Positions 1-9,977 of a DNA stretch of 64,000 nt are shown here, piece after piece. The DNA comes from Schaalia georgiae DSM 6843 (GTDB lineage Bacteria; Actinomycetota; Actinomycetes; Actinomycetales; Actinomycetaceae). The notes under the pieces are model-generated. The model searched no databases, had not been told where the DNA came from, and saw only the letters and a program-made list of their open reading frames with translations. The position numbers were made by a program, and so were the translations under genes. Location of the stretch: positions 1 through 64,000 of the forward strand of contig NZ_AUBM01000010.1 of NCBI RefSeq assembly GCF_000429245.1, written 5' to 3'. Position 1 is the first letter of the stretch; each line of letters opens with the position of its first letter.

Positions 1-157
1 TCAGACCGTTATCCCGAAGAAGAGGGCAGGTTACTCACGTGTTACTCACCCGTTCGCCACTCATCCACCCAACACAAAGCCAGGCTTCAGCGTTCGACTT
101 GCATGTGTTAAGCACGCCGCCAGCGTTCGTCCTGAGCCAGGATCAAACTCTCCGAAC
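1..157 (-). rRNA. rrs: 16S ribosomal RNA, 5' end only (partial)
   Basis: Read on the minus strand this begins with the universal bacterial 16S start AGAGTTTGATCCTGGCTCAG at about 131-156, followed by the conserved GACGAACGCTGGCGGCGTGC block and the actinobacterial V1 region. Only about 157 bases lie in the window; the rest continues beyond the left edge. The V1 wording is of an Actinomyces-like type, which is the main taxonomic clue, but it is too short for a genus call. Confidence 0.97.
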
Positions 158-286
158 AAAAACAAAACAGCCCGGAAGAGAACCACCCACCCACCCCCAG
201 AACCAACCAGGAACAAGCAGGCGACCCCAACCAAAAAACTCAAAAACAAAAACAGGCACAAAAACAAAACAAAAACTGTAGACAAA

Positions 287-313
287 CAAACACACTATCG
301 AGTTCACAAACAA
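287..313 (-). promoter_or_regulatory. rRNA operon leader, boxA-like antitermination element
   Basis: On the minus strand this reads TTGTTTGTGAACTCGATAG followed by TGTGTTTG. It closely resembles the conserved leader block upstream of actinobacterial 16S genes, which carries the boxA-like antitermination signal. It sits about 130 bases upstream of the mature 16S 5' end. Between it and the 16S gene is an unusually A/C-rich (T/G-rich on the transcribed strand) low-complexity tract, about 165-285, probably the processing spacer. Confidence 0.7.
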
Positions 314-430
314 CACCCACACAAACCCACACGCACAGAAAAATCCGTGAACACAGATAAGGAGGAGGGGCCGCAGAGAAGCCCACCATCCCGAACCTCC
401 GGGCGGCAACCTCTCGGCGCAACGAAGAAA

Positions 431-459
431 ACAATACCCACCCCACCCCCCGCCGTCAA
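431..459 (-). promoter_or_regulatory. Probable rRNA operon promoter
   Basis: On the minus strand there is a -35 TTGACG (454-459), a 17-base spacer and a -10 TATTGT (431-436), pointing toward the 16S gene and lying upstream of the leader element. The spacer is almost pure G on this strand. Other promoters of the operon may lie further right but I could not pick one convincingly. Confidence 0.55.
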
Positions 460-926
460 ATCAGAGCGCCGATCCGCACGAACCCCCTCACAGACCCCAC
501 AAACAGTGAATTTCCAGGCTTTTCCACCCAACACGACTGCCTTCGAGCCGCGATTCGTCCAAAAAATGTCCTACAACACAATCGCCATCGCCGTATCGGA
601 CAGGACCGACCCGCACCCCACGGCCCGGCCCACACCTCGCAGAACAGGCCCGCCCCACGAACGCCCCACACGCAGAGCAGTCCCCAACACATTAAGGAGG
701 CCACCCGCGCCACCGGCCCCGCGGCGATAATGCCGGGCCCGGCCCACACCTCGTGGACCGGGCCCAGAGCTCGCGGACAGCCCGCGCGCAACGACCCCAC
801 TCAACCGAGCAACAGATCCGGCTGAACCGGAATCGCAACAGTCGGCAGATCACGAACCGCCCCGCGCACCGCACACCCGGTCCGCTGGGACACCCGCCTG
901 TTCAGTAAGGTTATTACCAAGCGACT
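460..926. other. Intergenic region upstream of the rRNA operon, no gene seen
   Basis: Divergent spacer between the leftward rRNA promoter and the rightward symporter gene. It contains pyrimidine-rich, proline-codon-like sequence and several repeats of GGCCCACACCTCG-type text (about 629 and 740). Reading frames here have no recognisable protein and are probably non-coding. Additional rRNA promoters or UP elements could lie here. Confidence 0.5.
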
Positions 927-954
927 TTGCCATTTTTTGACCTTGGGTTATGCT
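927..954 (+). promoter_or_regulatory. Candidate promoter of the alanine symporter gene
   Basis: A TTGCCA hexamer (927-932), 16-base spacer and TATGCT (949-954) lie about 90 bases before the chosen ATG at 1045. A longer reading frame starting at the TTG at 937 would begin inside this promoter, which argues for the downstream start. Confidence 0.45.
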
Positions 955-1044
955 TCCCCCCAAGAACACGGCTGCGCACCCCCTGGCGGTCCTGCACTCG
1001 GGAGGCCCGCAGCCCTGTCCCCCGAACAGAACGCGGAGGATCCG

Positions 1045-2514
1045 ATGAGCAACGAGACGATCAAGACATTCCTGAATGCCGTTTCCGACACCCTGTACAG
1101 CTACATCCTCATCGCTGTGCTCATCGGCGTCGGCCTCTACTTCTTCATCCGCACCGCGGCCCTGCCCCTGCGGATGTTCAAGGAGTCCCTTCGGGTCGTC
1201 GCCGAGCCCCCGGAGAAAGAGGGCGAGGTCTCGTCCTTCAGGGCGCTCATGGTGTCCACCGCCTCGCGCGTCGGCGTCGGCAACATCGCCGGCGTCGCCA
1301 CGGCCGTGGGCTTGGGAGGCGCCGGCTCAGTGTTCTGGATGTGGCTCATCGCCACGCTCGGCGGCGCCTCCGCGTTCATCGAGTCCACCCTGGCGCAGAT
1401 CTACAAGAAGAAGGGGCCTCACCACTCCTACGGCGGCCCCGCCTACTACATCCAGACCGCCCTCAAGAAGAACTGGCTCGCCTCGTCCTTCGCCGTCATG
1501 TTGATCCTCACCTACATGGGCGGCTTCAACCTGCTCGCCTCCTTCAACGTCGCGGACGCCTTCAGCGCCTACTCGTGGGCGAACGAGTGGACGCCGTGGA
1601 TCGTCGGCGCGGTCCTGGCCGTCCTCATGGCCGCCTCCATCTTCGGCGGCACCCGCCGCCTCACTGATGTCACCGGGGTCCTGGTGCCGATCATGGCGCT
1701 CGTCTACCTGGGCGTCGGCGTTGTCGTCATCGTGCTCAACTACCAGAACATCCCCACCATGTTCAAAGCGATCGTCTCCGGGGCCTTCGACTTCCGCTTC
1801 GAGACGGTGGCTGGCGGCTTCGCGGGCTCGGCCATGATGCACGGCATCAAGCGCGGTCTGTACTCCAACGAGGCGGGCGTCGGCTCCGCCCCCAACGCCG
1901 CGGCCTCCGCCTCCGTGTCGCACCCCGTGAAACAGGGCCTGGTCCAGATGCTCTCCGTCTTCATCGACACCATGGTCATCTGCACCCTCACCGCATTCGT
2001 CGTGCTCGCCTCAGGCGTCGAAGGAACCGATCTCCTCAAAGGGGCGCCGCTGGTCACAGCCTCCATCGCGACCGTCCTGGGCGGATTCGCGCAGCCCTTC
2101 GTCTCCACAGCGCTCTTCCTCTTCGCCTTCACCACCCTGATCGGCAATTTCTACTACGCGGAGGTGAACTTCCGCTTCCTGCTGCGCGACATCGACTTCA
2201 AGCACTGGATGCTCACCGCGTTCCGCGCCACTGCGGCCCTGCTGGTGTTCGCGGGCGCCCTGCTGGAGTTCGAGGTCGCGTGGAACCTGGGCGACATCCT
2301 CATGGGCCTCCTCGCCCTGATCAATCTGCCCGTGATCGTCATCCTGGGCAAGAAGGCCGTGGACTGCTTGAAGGATTACCAGGCGCAGCGCAAGGCCGGC
2401 AAGAACCCGCAGTTCGTCGCCTCCTCCATCGGGCTCGACCCCGGGGAGCTGGACTACTGGCAGGACGCGGCCGCCCCGGTGGCCGCCGCCTCCGCCGTTC
2501 CGGTGAACGCGTAG
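1045..2514 (+). CDS. Sodium:alanine symporter family (AGCS) transporter
   Basis: A 489-residue multi-pass membrane protein of the alanine/glycine:cation symporter (AGCS, AlsT/DagA-like) family, which takes up alanine or glycine with Na+ or H+. Family hallmarks seen are GVGNIAGVATAVGLGGAG and GGPAYYIQ in the N-terminal third, and SNEAGVGSAPNAAASA in the middle; length is normal for the family. The start ATG at 1045 follows GGAGGA at ideal spacing; an in-frame TTG at 937 lies in the promoter. It stands alone, with its own promoter and terminator. Substrate (alanine, glycine or glutamine) cannot be told from sequence. Confidence 0.9.
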   Translation: MSNETIKTFLNAVSDTLYSYILIAVLIGVGLYFFIRTAALPLRMFKESLRVVAEPPEKEGEVSSFRALMVSTASRVGVGNIAGVATAVGLGGAGSVFWMWLIATLGGASAFIESTLAQIYKKKGPHHSYGGPAYYIQTALKKNWLASSFAVMLILTYMGGFNLLASFNVADAFSAYSWANEWTPWIVGAVLAVLMAASIFGGTRRLTDVTGVLVPIMALVYLGVGVVVIVLNYQNIPTMFKAIVSGAFDFRFETVAGGFAGSAMMHGIKRGLYSNEAGVGSAPNAAASASVSHPVKQGLVQMLSVFIDTMVICTLTAFVVLASGVEGTDLLKGAPLVTASIATVLGGFAQPFVSTALFLFAFTTLIGNFYYAEVNFRFLLRDIDFKHWMLTAFRATAALLVFAGALLEFEVAWNLGDILMGLLALINLPVIVILGKKAVDCLKDYQAQRKAGKNPQFVASSIGLDPGELDYWQDAAAPVAAASAVPVNA

Positions 2515-2530
2515 GGGGCGCCAACGCGCC

Positions 2531-2578
2531 AAAGGCCCCGGTCCCGTTGATGTGATTCGACGGGACCGGGGCCTTTTT
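2531..2578 (+). terminator. Rho-independent terminator of the symporter gene
   Basis: Perfect 17-base-pair stem (2531-2547 with 2560-2576) around a 12-base loop, ending in TTTTT. The stem has A-runs on the 5' arm, so it could also work in the opposite direction. Confidence 0.92.
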
Positions 2579-2736
2579 CGATATGCGGGTCCAGATCCCA
2601 CGGGGAGGCTCCCCCGCTGGGGAATCCGCACTGGAGTGCTCTACCTGGCGCGATCCTCTTGCCAGACCCGCATACGCAACCCGGCAGAGTGCCCGCAGGC
2701 GGAAAGGACGCGCTATCGGCCGCCCAGCTGCCCCAG

Positions 2737-2814
2737 GAGCCCGGTGGGGCAGCGGCCTTGCGGCGCTCCCACAGCGCTTGGTGATCGCCCAACCGCCCCG
2801 AGAGCCCGGTGGGG
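2737..2814. repeat. Two short direct repeats in the convergent spacer
   Basis: GAGCCCGGTGGGG occurs at 2737-2749 and 2802-2814, each followed by a GGCCTTGCGG-like tail. It lies in the roughly 670-base gene-free spacer (2579-3248) between the converging symporter and dehydrogenase genes. CTTGGTGGTCC-like copies follow around 2866-2910. No credible gene is seen in the spacer. Confidence 0.5.
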
Positions 2815-2905
2815 AGGGGGCCTTGCGGAACAACGGCTTGGTGCCCCAACAACCTGATCGTCCAGCGGCCTGGTGGTCCGGCTGCTTGGTGGTCCGGCGG
2901 CTTGG

Positions 2906-3088
2906 TGGTCCAAAATGCGTCTGAGTCTCGGGCGGATCCGGGGTCTTTCCGGACGCCTGGTCCAAAATGCGTCTGAGTCTGCCCGAAATCGCCTGAATCC
3001 GGCCAAAACCGTCAAACTGAGACGTATTTTGGACCACCCCCGTGCTGGGCCCTCCGAAAACAGCGAAACCCAGACGCATTTTGGACCA
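2906..3088. repeat. Cluster of four copies of a 21-23 bp repeat, two direct then two inverted
   Basis: TGGTCCAAAATGCGTCTGAG (plus about three further bases) occurs at 2906-2928 and 2958-2980. The reverse complement follows at 3016-3036 (two mismatches) and 3068-3088 (one mismatch). Copies are spaced about 52 bases apart, and each inverted copy ends in GGACCACCCC. The opposed pairs could fold into long stems. Position between two converging genes suggests a terminator-like or REP-like role; this is inference. Confidence 0.8.
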
Positions 3089-3248
3089 CCCCACCCCTTG
3101 GACCACCCCGCCCCTGGGGAGCGCGGACACGGACCGCAGCAGCACGCGCCGGCGGAGGGGCGCGCGAACAGTCGGCAGTCCGCGCCTCGTGCGGCAGGGA
3201 CCCGCCGCGCTCACGCACGACGGGTCCCCAGGACTGCGGCCACCGCTC

Positions 3249-4847
3249 TCACTCAGTGGCGAGCAGCGCCTCCTCGGCCTCCTTGGTCCACAGACCGTCC
3301 TTCATGGCAGCGGCCACCTGCGGGAACTTCTCGCCCAGCTCGCTCAGCGGCGTCAGACCCAGGTCGTGCAGGGACGGGAAGACCATGATCTTGCCGCCCG
3401 AGGTGCGGTTGATGACGGCGTTGATGGCGTCGCCGAAGCCGGCCATTCCGGTGACGGCGTAGAGGGAAATCGACGTGTCGATGATGCCCTCCTCGATCTT
3501 GTGCAGGACAGTGCGCATGTCGGACACATCCGAGCCGGAGGTCCCCAGCATGAAGATGTGGCGCTCGATGATTCCCTGCAGGTCGAAGTCGCCGAAGGTA
3601 CCCGCGGGGATTCCCGCGAAGGCGTTGATGATCGCGCCCTCGGCCGCCAGGTCGACCGCGCCCGCGACGAGCGCCGGGACGGGCACCAGGCACGTGATGT
3701 GGGTGTATCCGTATTCCAGGGGGGTCGCGGAGGTGTTGACGATCGACAGGGGCACGCCGTTCTTCTCGGCGACTGGGCCAACAACGGCCTTCAGGCCCGC
3801 GAGGCGCTCGTCGGACAGGTCCGTGCCGACGACGCTGATGCCGGGGACACCGGAGGTGACGGCGCGCATCGTGTGCATCTGGCCCATCGGGCCCGCCGCG
3901 CCGACGATGGCGATCTTGTCGCCCACCCGCAGGTCGCCTGTGTCGGGGATCCACGCGTAGCCCTCGGCCGGGTCGTCCCCGGTGGTGCCCACGAAGCGGA
4001 TGAAGTCGTAGTGGACGCGCCCGATGTCCAGGGACACCTTGCGCTCGATCCGGCGCCCGCCCAGGACGACGTTGAGGACGCCTCGGGAGGCCAGAAGCTG
4101 CGCGATCTTCTCGATGACCCCGGCGTTCGCGCCGAAGTAGACGATGTCGTCGAAGGAGCCCTCAACCGACAGCGCCTCCTCCTCGCTCACGCGGGTGATC
4201 GAGGCCGGGGCGTGGGCGCTCGTCAGCGCGTCCACGTCGCCCTCGCCGACGACCAGCAGCTTGCCGCCGTCGGCCAGGTGGCCGCGTTCCTTCCACGCGT
4301 AGGAGCCCTCGACGGTCGCCCACGGCTCGATGAGGCCGACGGCCGCAGCGGAGGGGGCCTCGGACACGCGGATGAGGAACTCCTCGCCGTCGGGGGCGAC
4401 GACGCAGCGCTCGTCGACGACCGTGTACTCCTGGAGGGCGCCGTCGAAGTTGTAGCCGAAGGCGCCGTTCGACTTCGCGGTGCGCAGGTGCTTCCAGTCG
4501 GCCTGGACCAGGAGGCGGTCACCGACCTTGAAGTGGGTGACGGCGTCGCCGACCGCGATCACGCGGACGACCGGCTCGTGGCCGGGGACTGTGGGGGCAC
4601 TGCCCGGGCGGTAGTTCGGGATCTCTGCGAGCGCCTCGGGGGCGATGCCGGAGACGACCTCGCTCTTGCGCGGGTGGCTGTCGAACTGGTGCAGCAGCTT
4701 CGTGTCGGAGAAGCAGATGCCGCACGCCTCCACTTTGAGGAGCAGTTGGTGGGGACCGAAGCGGTCGACGGGCTTGGCGGTGTTGACCTCGAACTGGTCG
4801 ACCCCCGTGATCTGGATGGCGTACTGGGTTTCAGGGACCTGAGTCAT
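3249..4847 (-). CDS. Long SorE-like MDR (zinc) dehydrogenase with a doubled nucleotide-binding region
   Basis: A 532-residue medium-chain dehydrogenase/reductase. Catalytic zinc ligands are visible: Cys45 in CGICFSD, His90-Glu91 in GHEP, and the Glu of LIEPWA near residue 175. The four-Cys structural zinc lobe is absent. The C-terminus (GLTPLSELGEK, then DGLWTKEAEEALLA) recalls L-sorbose-1-phosphate reductase SorE, so a ketose phosphate is a likely substrate. SorE is about 410 residues; the extra length comes from a second Rossmann-like segment (about 195-305) before the one carrying GAAGPMG. Last gene of the deoxyhexose operon, 111 bases after the SDR gene. Exact reaction unknown; an L-fuculose-1-phosphate oxidoreductase is my guess. 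Confidence 0.75.
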   Translation of the reverse strand: MTQVPETQYAIQITGVDQFEVNTAKPVDRFGPHQLLLKVEACGICFSDTKLLHQFDSHPRKSEVVSGIAPEALAEIPNYRPGSAPTVPGHEPVVRVIAVGDAVTHFKVGDRLLVQADWKHLRTAKSNGAFGYNFDGALQEYTVVDERCVVAPDGEEFLIRVSEAPSAAAVGLIEPWATVEGSYAWKERGHLADGGKLLVVGEGDVDALTSAHAPASITRVSEEEALSVEGSFDDIVYFGANAGVIEKIAQLLASRGVLNVVLGGRRIERKVSLDIGRVHYDFIRFVGTTGDDPAEGYAWIPDTGDLRVGDKIAIVGAAGPMGQMHTMRAVTSGVPGISVVGTDLSDERLAGLKAVVGPVAEKNGVPLSIVNTSATPLEYGYTHITCLVPVPALVAGAVDLAAEGAIINAFAGIPAGTFGDFDLQGIIERHIFMLGTSGSDVSDMRTVLHKIEEGIIDTSISLYAVTGMAGFGDAINAVINRTSGGKIMVFPSLHDLGLTPLSELGEKFPQVAAAMKDGLWTKEAEEALLATE

Positions 4848-4958
4848 GTTTTCTTCCTTGTCGTGAGGGGAGCGCGGAACTGGCGGTGGCGTGGAGCGGG
4901 AGCGCCCGCGGCGGCGTGCCCACGGGCCGGGCGCGGCCCGCCCCGCCCGGCGGAACGG

Positions 4959-5978
4959 TCAGGAGAGCATGACCTGGCCCCCGGTGACGGGCACGGCCTG
5001 GCCCGTCTCGTAGGCCTGCTCGACGATGTAGTAGATGGCGCGCAGGACGTCGATGCCGCTGGCGCCCCGGCGCATGGGGACCTTCGCCTCGTAGAACTCC
5101 TTGACGTCGGCGACGGTCTTGGCGCCGGGGACCTTCCCGGAGTTCAGGTACTGGACGAACAGGCCCTTCTCCGGGTCGGACCACAGGGGGCCGTCGTAGA
5201 AGTTCCCGGGGCAGATGGCGTTCACCTTGATGCCGTGGGCGACCAGTTCGAGGGCGAAGGACTGGACCAGGCCGATGCCGCCGAACTTGGAGCCCGCGTA
5301 GGCGGCGTTCTTGTTCGAGCCGACCAGGCCGGACTTGGAATTGATCTGGATGATGTCGCACATCCACTCGCCACTGGTCTCGTGCTGGCGGGCCAGCAGC
5401 TGCCCCAGGTGTTTGGTGACCAGGAAGAACGCCACGTAGTTGATGTCCGTGGACAGGCGGAACGCCGACGCGTCCTGCTCCAGGACGGAGCCCGCGCGCA
5501 CAATGCCGGCGTTGGACACGACCAGGTCGAGGCCGCCCGTGACCCGCTCGACCTCGGCGGCCATCGCGGCCACGGAGTCCTCGTCGGCGACGTTGACGGT
5601 GATGGGGTGGGTGGTGTCGGCTCCGAGTTCTGCGGCCTTGGCCGCCGCGCCCTCGCCGTTGAGGTCGGCGATGTACACGAAGCACCCCTGGTCGACCAGG
5701 CCCTTGGCGATCTCCGCGCCGAAGCCCTGGGCGCCGCCCGTGACCAGGGCGACGCGCCCGGTGATGGCGCGCTCCCCGGAGGCAGTGGCCCGGACCTGGT
5801 AGGACTCGCCCCCGGCGGAGACGACGACGGGCAGCTCCACGTCCGCGAGGGAGTCGGGGGCCACGTCGGCCAGGGGCTCGTCGAGGACGATTCCCGCCTC
5901 CTGGTCGGTGGGGCTGACGATGACGGGGCGGCGCAGCGCCGCCAGGAAGAGTCCGCGGACCAGCGGTGCGTGTGTCAT
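4959..5978 (-). CDS. SDR-family oxidoreductase with an N-terminal extension
   Basis: A 339-residue short-chain dehydrogenase. The NAD(P) glycine motif TGGAQGFG is at residues 80-87, NAG lies near 173, and the catalytic Ser/Tyr/Lys set is seen in INSKSG and YAGSK. About 72 residues precede the Rossmann fold, more than usual; this stretch has no motif I know. It resembles sorbitol-6-phosphate dehydrogenase-type SDRs. The start at 5978 leaves a 50-base gap from the PHP gene. It probably oxidises or reduces a sugar-phosphate hydroxyl in the deoxyhexose pathway, with the neighbouring MDR enzyme; the substrate is inferred from context only. Confidence 0.75.
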   Translation of the reverse strand: MTHAPLVRGLFLAALRRPVIVSPTDQEAGIVLDEPLADVAPDSLADVELPVVVSAGGESYQVRATASGERAITGRVALVTGGAQGFGAEIAKGLVDQGCFVYIADLNGEGAAAKAAELGADTTHPITVNVADEDSVAAMAAEVERVTGGLDLVVSNAGIVRAGSVLEQDASAFRLSTDINYVAFFLVTKHLGQLLARQHETSGEWMCDIIQINSKSGLVGSNKNAAYAGSKFGGIGLVQSFALELVAHGIKVNAICPGNFYDGPLWSDPEKGLFVQYLNSGKVPGAKTVADVKEFYEAKVPMRRGASGIDVLRAIYYIVEQAYETGQAVPVTGGQVMLS

Positions 5979-6028
5979 GGCGGTTGTCTTTCTCTCGGCC
6001 CCGCCTGGCGGGGCGTGTGGTTGTGGTT

Positions 6029-7333
6029 TCAGGCCCTCGTGGCGTCCTCGGCGACGCGGTCGGCCGCCTCGCCGTCGGCGACCCTCCTGCCCAGGGGCGC
6101 GTACTGGGCGATGCGCTGCGCGAGGCGGTCGGGGCCCAGCCGTCCCGTCCGGCCCAGCAGGTGCAGGGCCGGGTCCACGGAGGACAGGGCCTCGTGGGCG
6201 ACCAGCGCCCACGTGGCCTCGTTGAGGCCGGCGAACTCGGGGCGGCGCAGTTCGGGGCAGTTGAAGGCCTGGCGCGGTTGGTTGATGTCAACGCCGGAGA
6301 TCTCCAGCATGCCGTGGGCGGCGGCGAGCCGGTGGACGCGCTCGAGTTGGGCGGGGGTGTTGCGCGGGGGCATGTAGGTGACGGCGCGCAGGCCCTTGGC
6401 CTCCATGGCGTCGAAGAGCTCGTCGAGGAAGTCGTCCTCGAATTTCTCCGCCTTCTTGTCACCGGTCGGCGAGGCGGACACGTCTCCCAGGTAGGCGTAG
6501 GTGGCGATCGCCCCCACGGAGTCGGCGAACGCGACGACCTCGTCGGCGGTGGCCAGCTCGTCGGTGGGTTGGATGTAGACGCGGTCGAGGTACTCGGCCT
6601 TGAGGACGCCGAGCAGGTCGAACACGAGGTGGGGATTGCCGGGGTCGGCCAGGGCGCCGCAAAGAGCGGCGGGCACGCGGACGCCCATCGTCCCCAGGCC
6701 TGCCACCAGGGCGGGGCCGCGTCCGAATCCCCTGATCAGGGCCGAGGCCATGGCGGCCAGGAGGTGGCGCTCGGTGATGCCTCCCCCGTGGGCGTACTGG
6801 GAGGCGCCGACCATGTCGGCCTGCGGGTCGAAGGGTTCCAGGCCCAGGCCGGCCAGGATGGTGTTCGCCTCGTCGGCCATCGCCAGGGTGCGGCGCAGCC
6901 GCGCCTGCCGCTTGGGGGCCAGCCACGCGTCCACTGCGGCGCGCGCGGGCTCGGGCACTCCCTGAACGGTCATGTAGGCGATTCCCGCGGAGTCGGGGTT
7001 GTTGAGTTTGCGCCCGTCGAGCGGGCCGTCCGGGTCGAAGCGCGCGCGGATCTCGAAACCCGTCACGGAGCCCATTCCCAGGGCACGGGTGGCGGCCGTC
7101 ATCTCCGCCGCGGCGGCGATGGAGTCGTGGTCGACGGAGCCCACCACCCGCAATCCTGCCCGGCGCGCCAGCAGGGCGGCGTGCGTGGGGGTGTAGGGGC
7201 TGAAGGAGTAGCAGGTGTGGATGTGGTTGTTGGACTCGGGGACCCATTCGGGGAACGCTTCCCCGCGGATGGCTTCCCGGAGCGCTGCTGTGCGCTCATC
7301 CTGGCTGAGGGTCGCGTCGTTCGTGGCGTCCAT
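6029..7333 (-). CDS. PHP-domain metal-dependent hydrolase
   Basis: A 434-residue protein with a PHP (polymerase and histidinol phosphatase) domain. Metal-binding motifs NNHIHTCYSFSPYTP (His37, His39) and SVDHD (Asp68, His69) are clear; PHP proteins are usually phosphatases or phosphodiesterases. ATG 7333 follows GCGAGGA; upstream in-frame ATGs at 7357 and 7348 are less well placed. It lies between the E1 and SDR genes in the deoxyhexose operon, so a pathway-specific phosphatase or C-C/C-O hydrolase is plausible. It has no match to histidinol phosphatase genes by context, and its substrate is unknown. Confidence 0.75.
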   Translation of the reverse strand: MDATNDATLSQDERTAALREAIRGEAFPEWVPESNNHIHTCYSFSPYTPTHAALLARRAGLRVVGSVDHDSIAAAAEMTAATRALGMGSVTGFEIRARFDPDGPLDGRKLNNPDSAGIAYMTVQGVPEPARAAVDAWLAPKRQARLRRTLAMADEANTILAGLGLEPFDPQADMVGASQYAHGGGITERHLLAAMASALIRGFGRGPALVAGLGTMGVRVPAALCGALADPGNPHLVFDLLGVLKAEYLDRVYIQPTDELATADEVVAFADSVGAIATYAYLGDVSASPTGDKKAEKFEDDFLDELFDAMEAKGLRAVTYMPPRNTPAQLERVHRLAAAHGMLEISGVDINQPRQAFNCPELRRPEFAGLNEATWALVAHEALSSVDPALHLLGRTGRLGPDRLAQRIAQYAPLGRRVADGEAADRVAEDATRA

Positions 7334-7377
7334 TGTTGGTCCTCGCATCACGGTCATTGGGTTGCGATGAAGTGTGG

Positions 7378-7483
7378 CGACGGGGCCGGGGCGGTGTTGG
7401 CGTGGAGGGTGCCCCGGCCCCGTCGCTGGTCCGCTTGGCGGACCGGCAGGGGGCGGGCCGGAAAGGGGAGCACGGCCCGCCCC
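7378..7483 (-). other. Three stacked intercistronic hairpins between E1 and PHP genes
   Basis: The 157-base gap holds a perfect 15-bp stem (7378-7392 with 7411-7425), a 7-bp stem (about 7428-7444) and a 10-bp stem (7450-7459 with 7474-7483). None has a T-run on the minus strand, so they are unlikely to be simple terminators. RNA processing, mRNA stabilisation or partial attenuation would separate expression of the lipoyl complex from the downstream oxidoreductases. Confidence 0.65.
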
Positions 7484-7490
7484 ATGGCTT

Positions 7491-9944
<2,454 letters not shown>

Positions 9945-9977
9945 GGGTTTTCTACTTCTTCCTTGAGTAGCGGGTGT

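Noticed and set aside
347-730. Plus-strand reading frame of 127 codons upstream of the rRNA gene
   Set aside because: It is Pro/Arg/Thr low-complexity, crosses the rRNA promoter and has no ribosome site or domain.
937-1044. Longer symporter start at the TTG 937
   Set aside because: It begins inside the candidate promoter and adds 36 residues with no membrane or signal features; ATG 1045 has a perfect ribosome site.
960-1044. Possible glycine or other riboswitch ahead of the alanine/glycine symporter
   Set aside because: Only about 85 bases separate promoter and start, and the conserved glycine-riboswitch core is not seen.
2906-3088. CRISPR-like array
   Set aside because: Copies are both direct and inverted, only four in number, with flanks that are not unique spacers, and no cas genes are present.
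3042-6377. A very long plus-strand reading frame (over 1100 codons) opposite the dehydrogenase genes
   Set aside because: It is the GC-rich antisense shadow of the MDR and SDR genes: its product is low-complexity Arg/Gly/Asp text with no domain, while the minus-strand frames have clear enzyme motifs. Similar long shadows opposite E1, E2, fucI and nuoL were rejected for the same reason.
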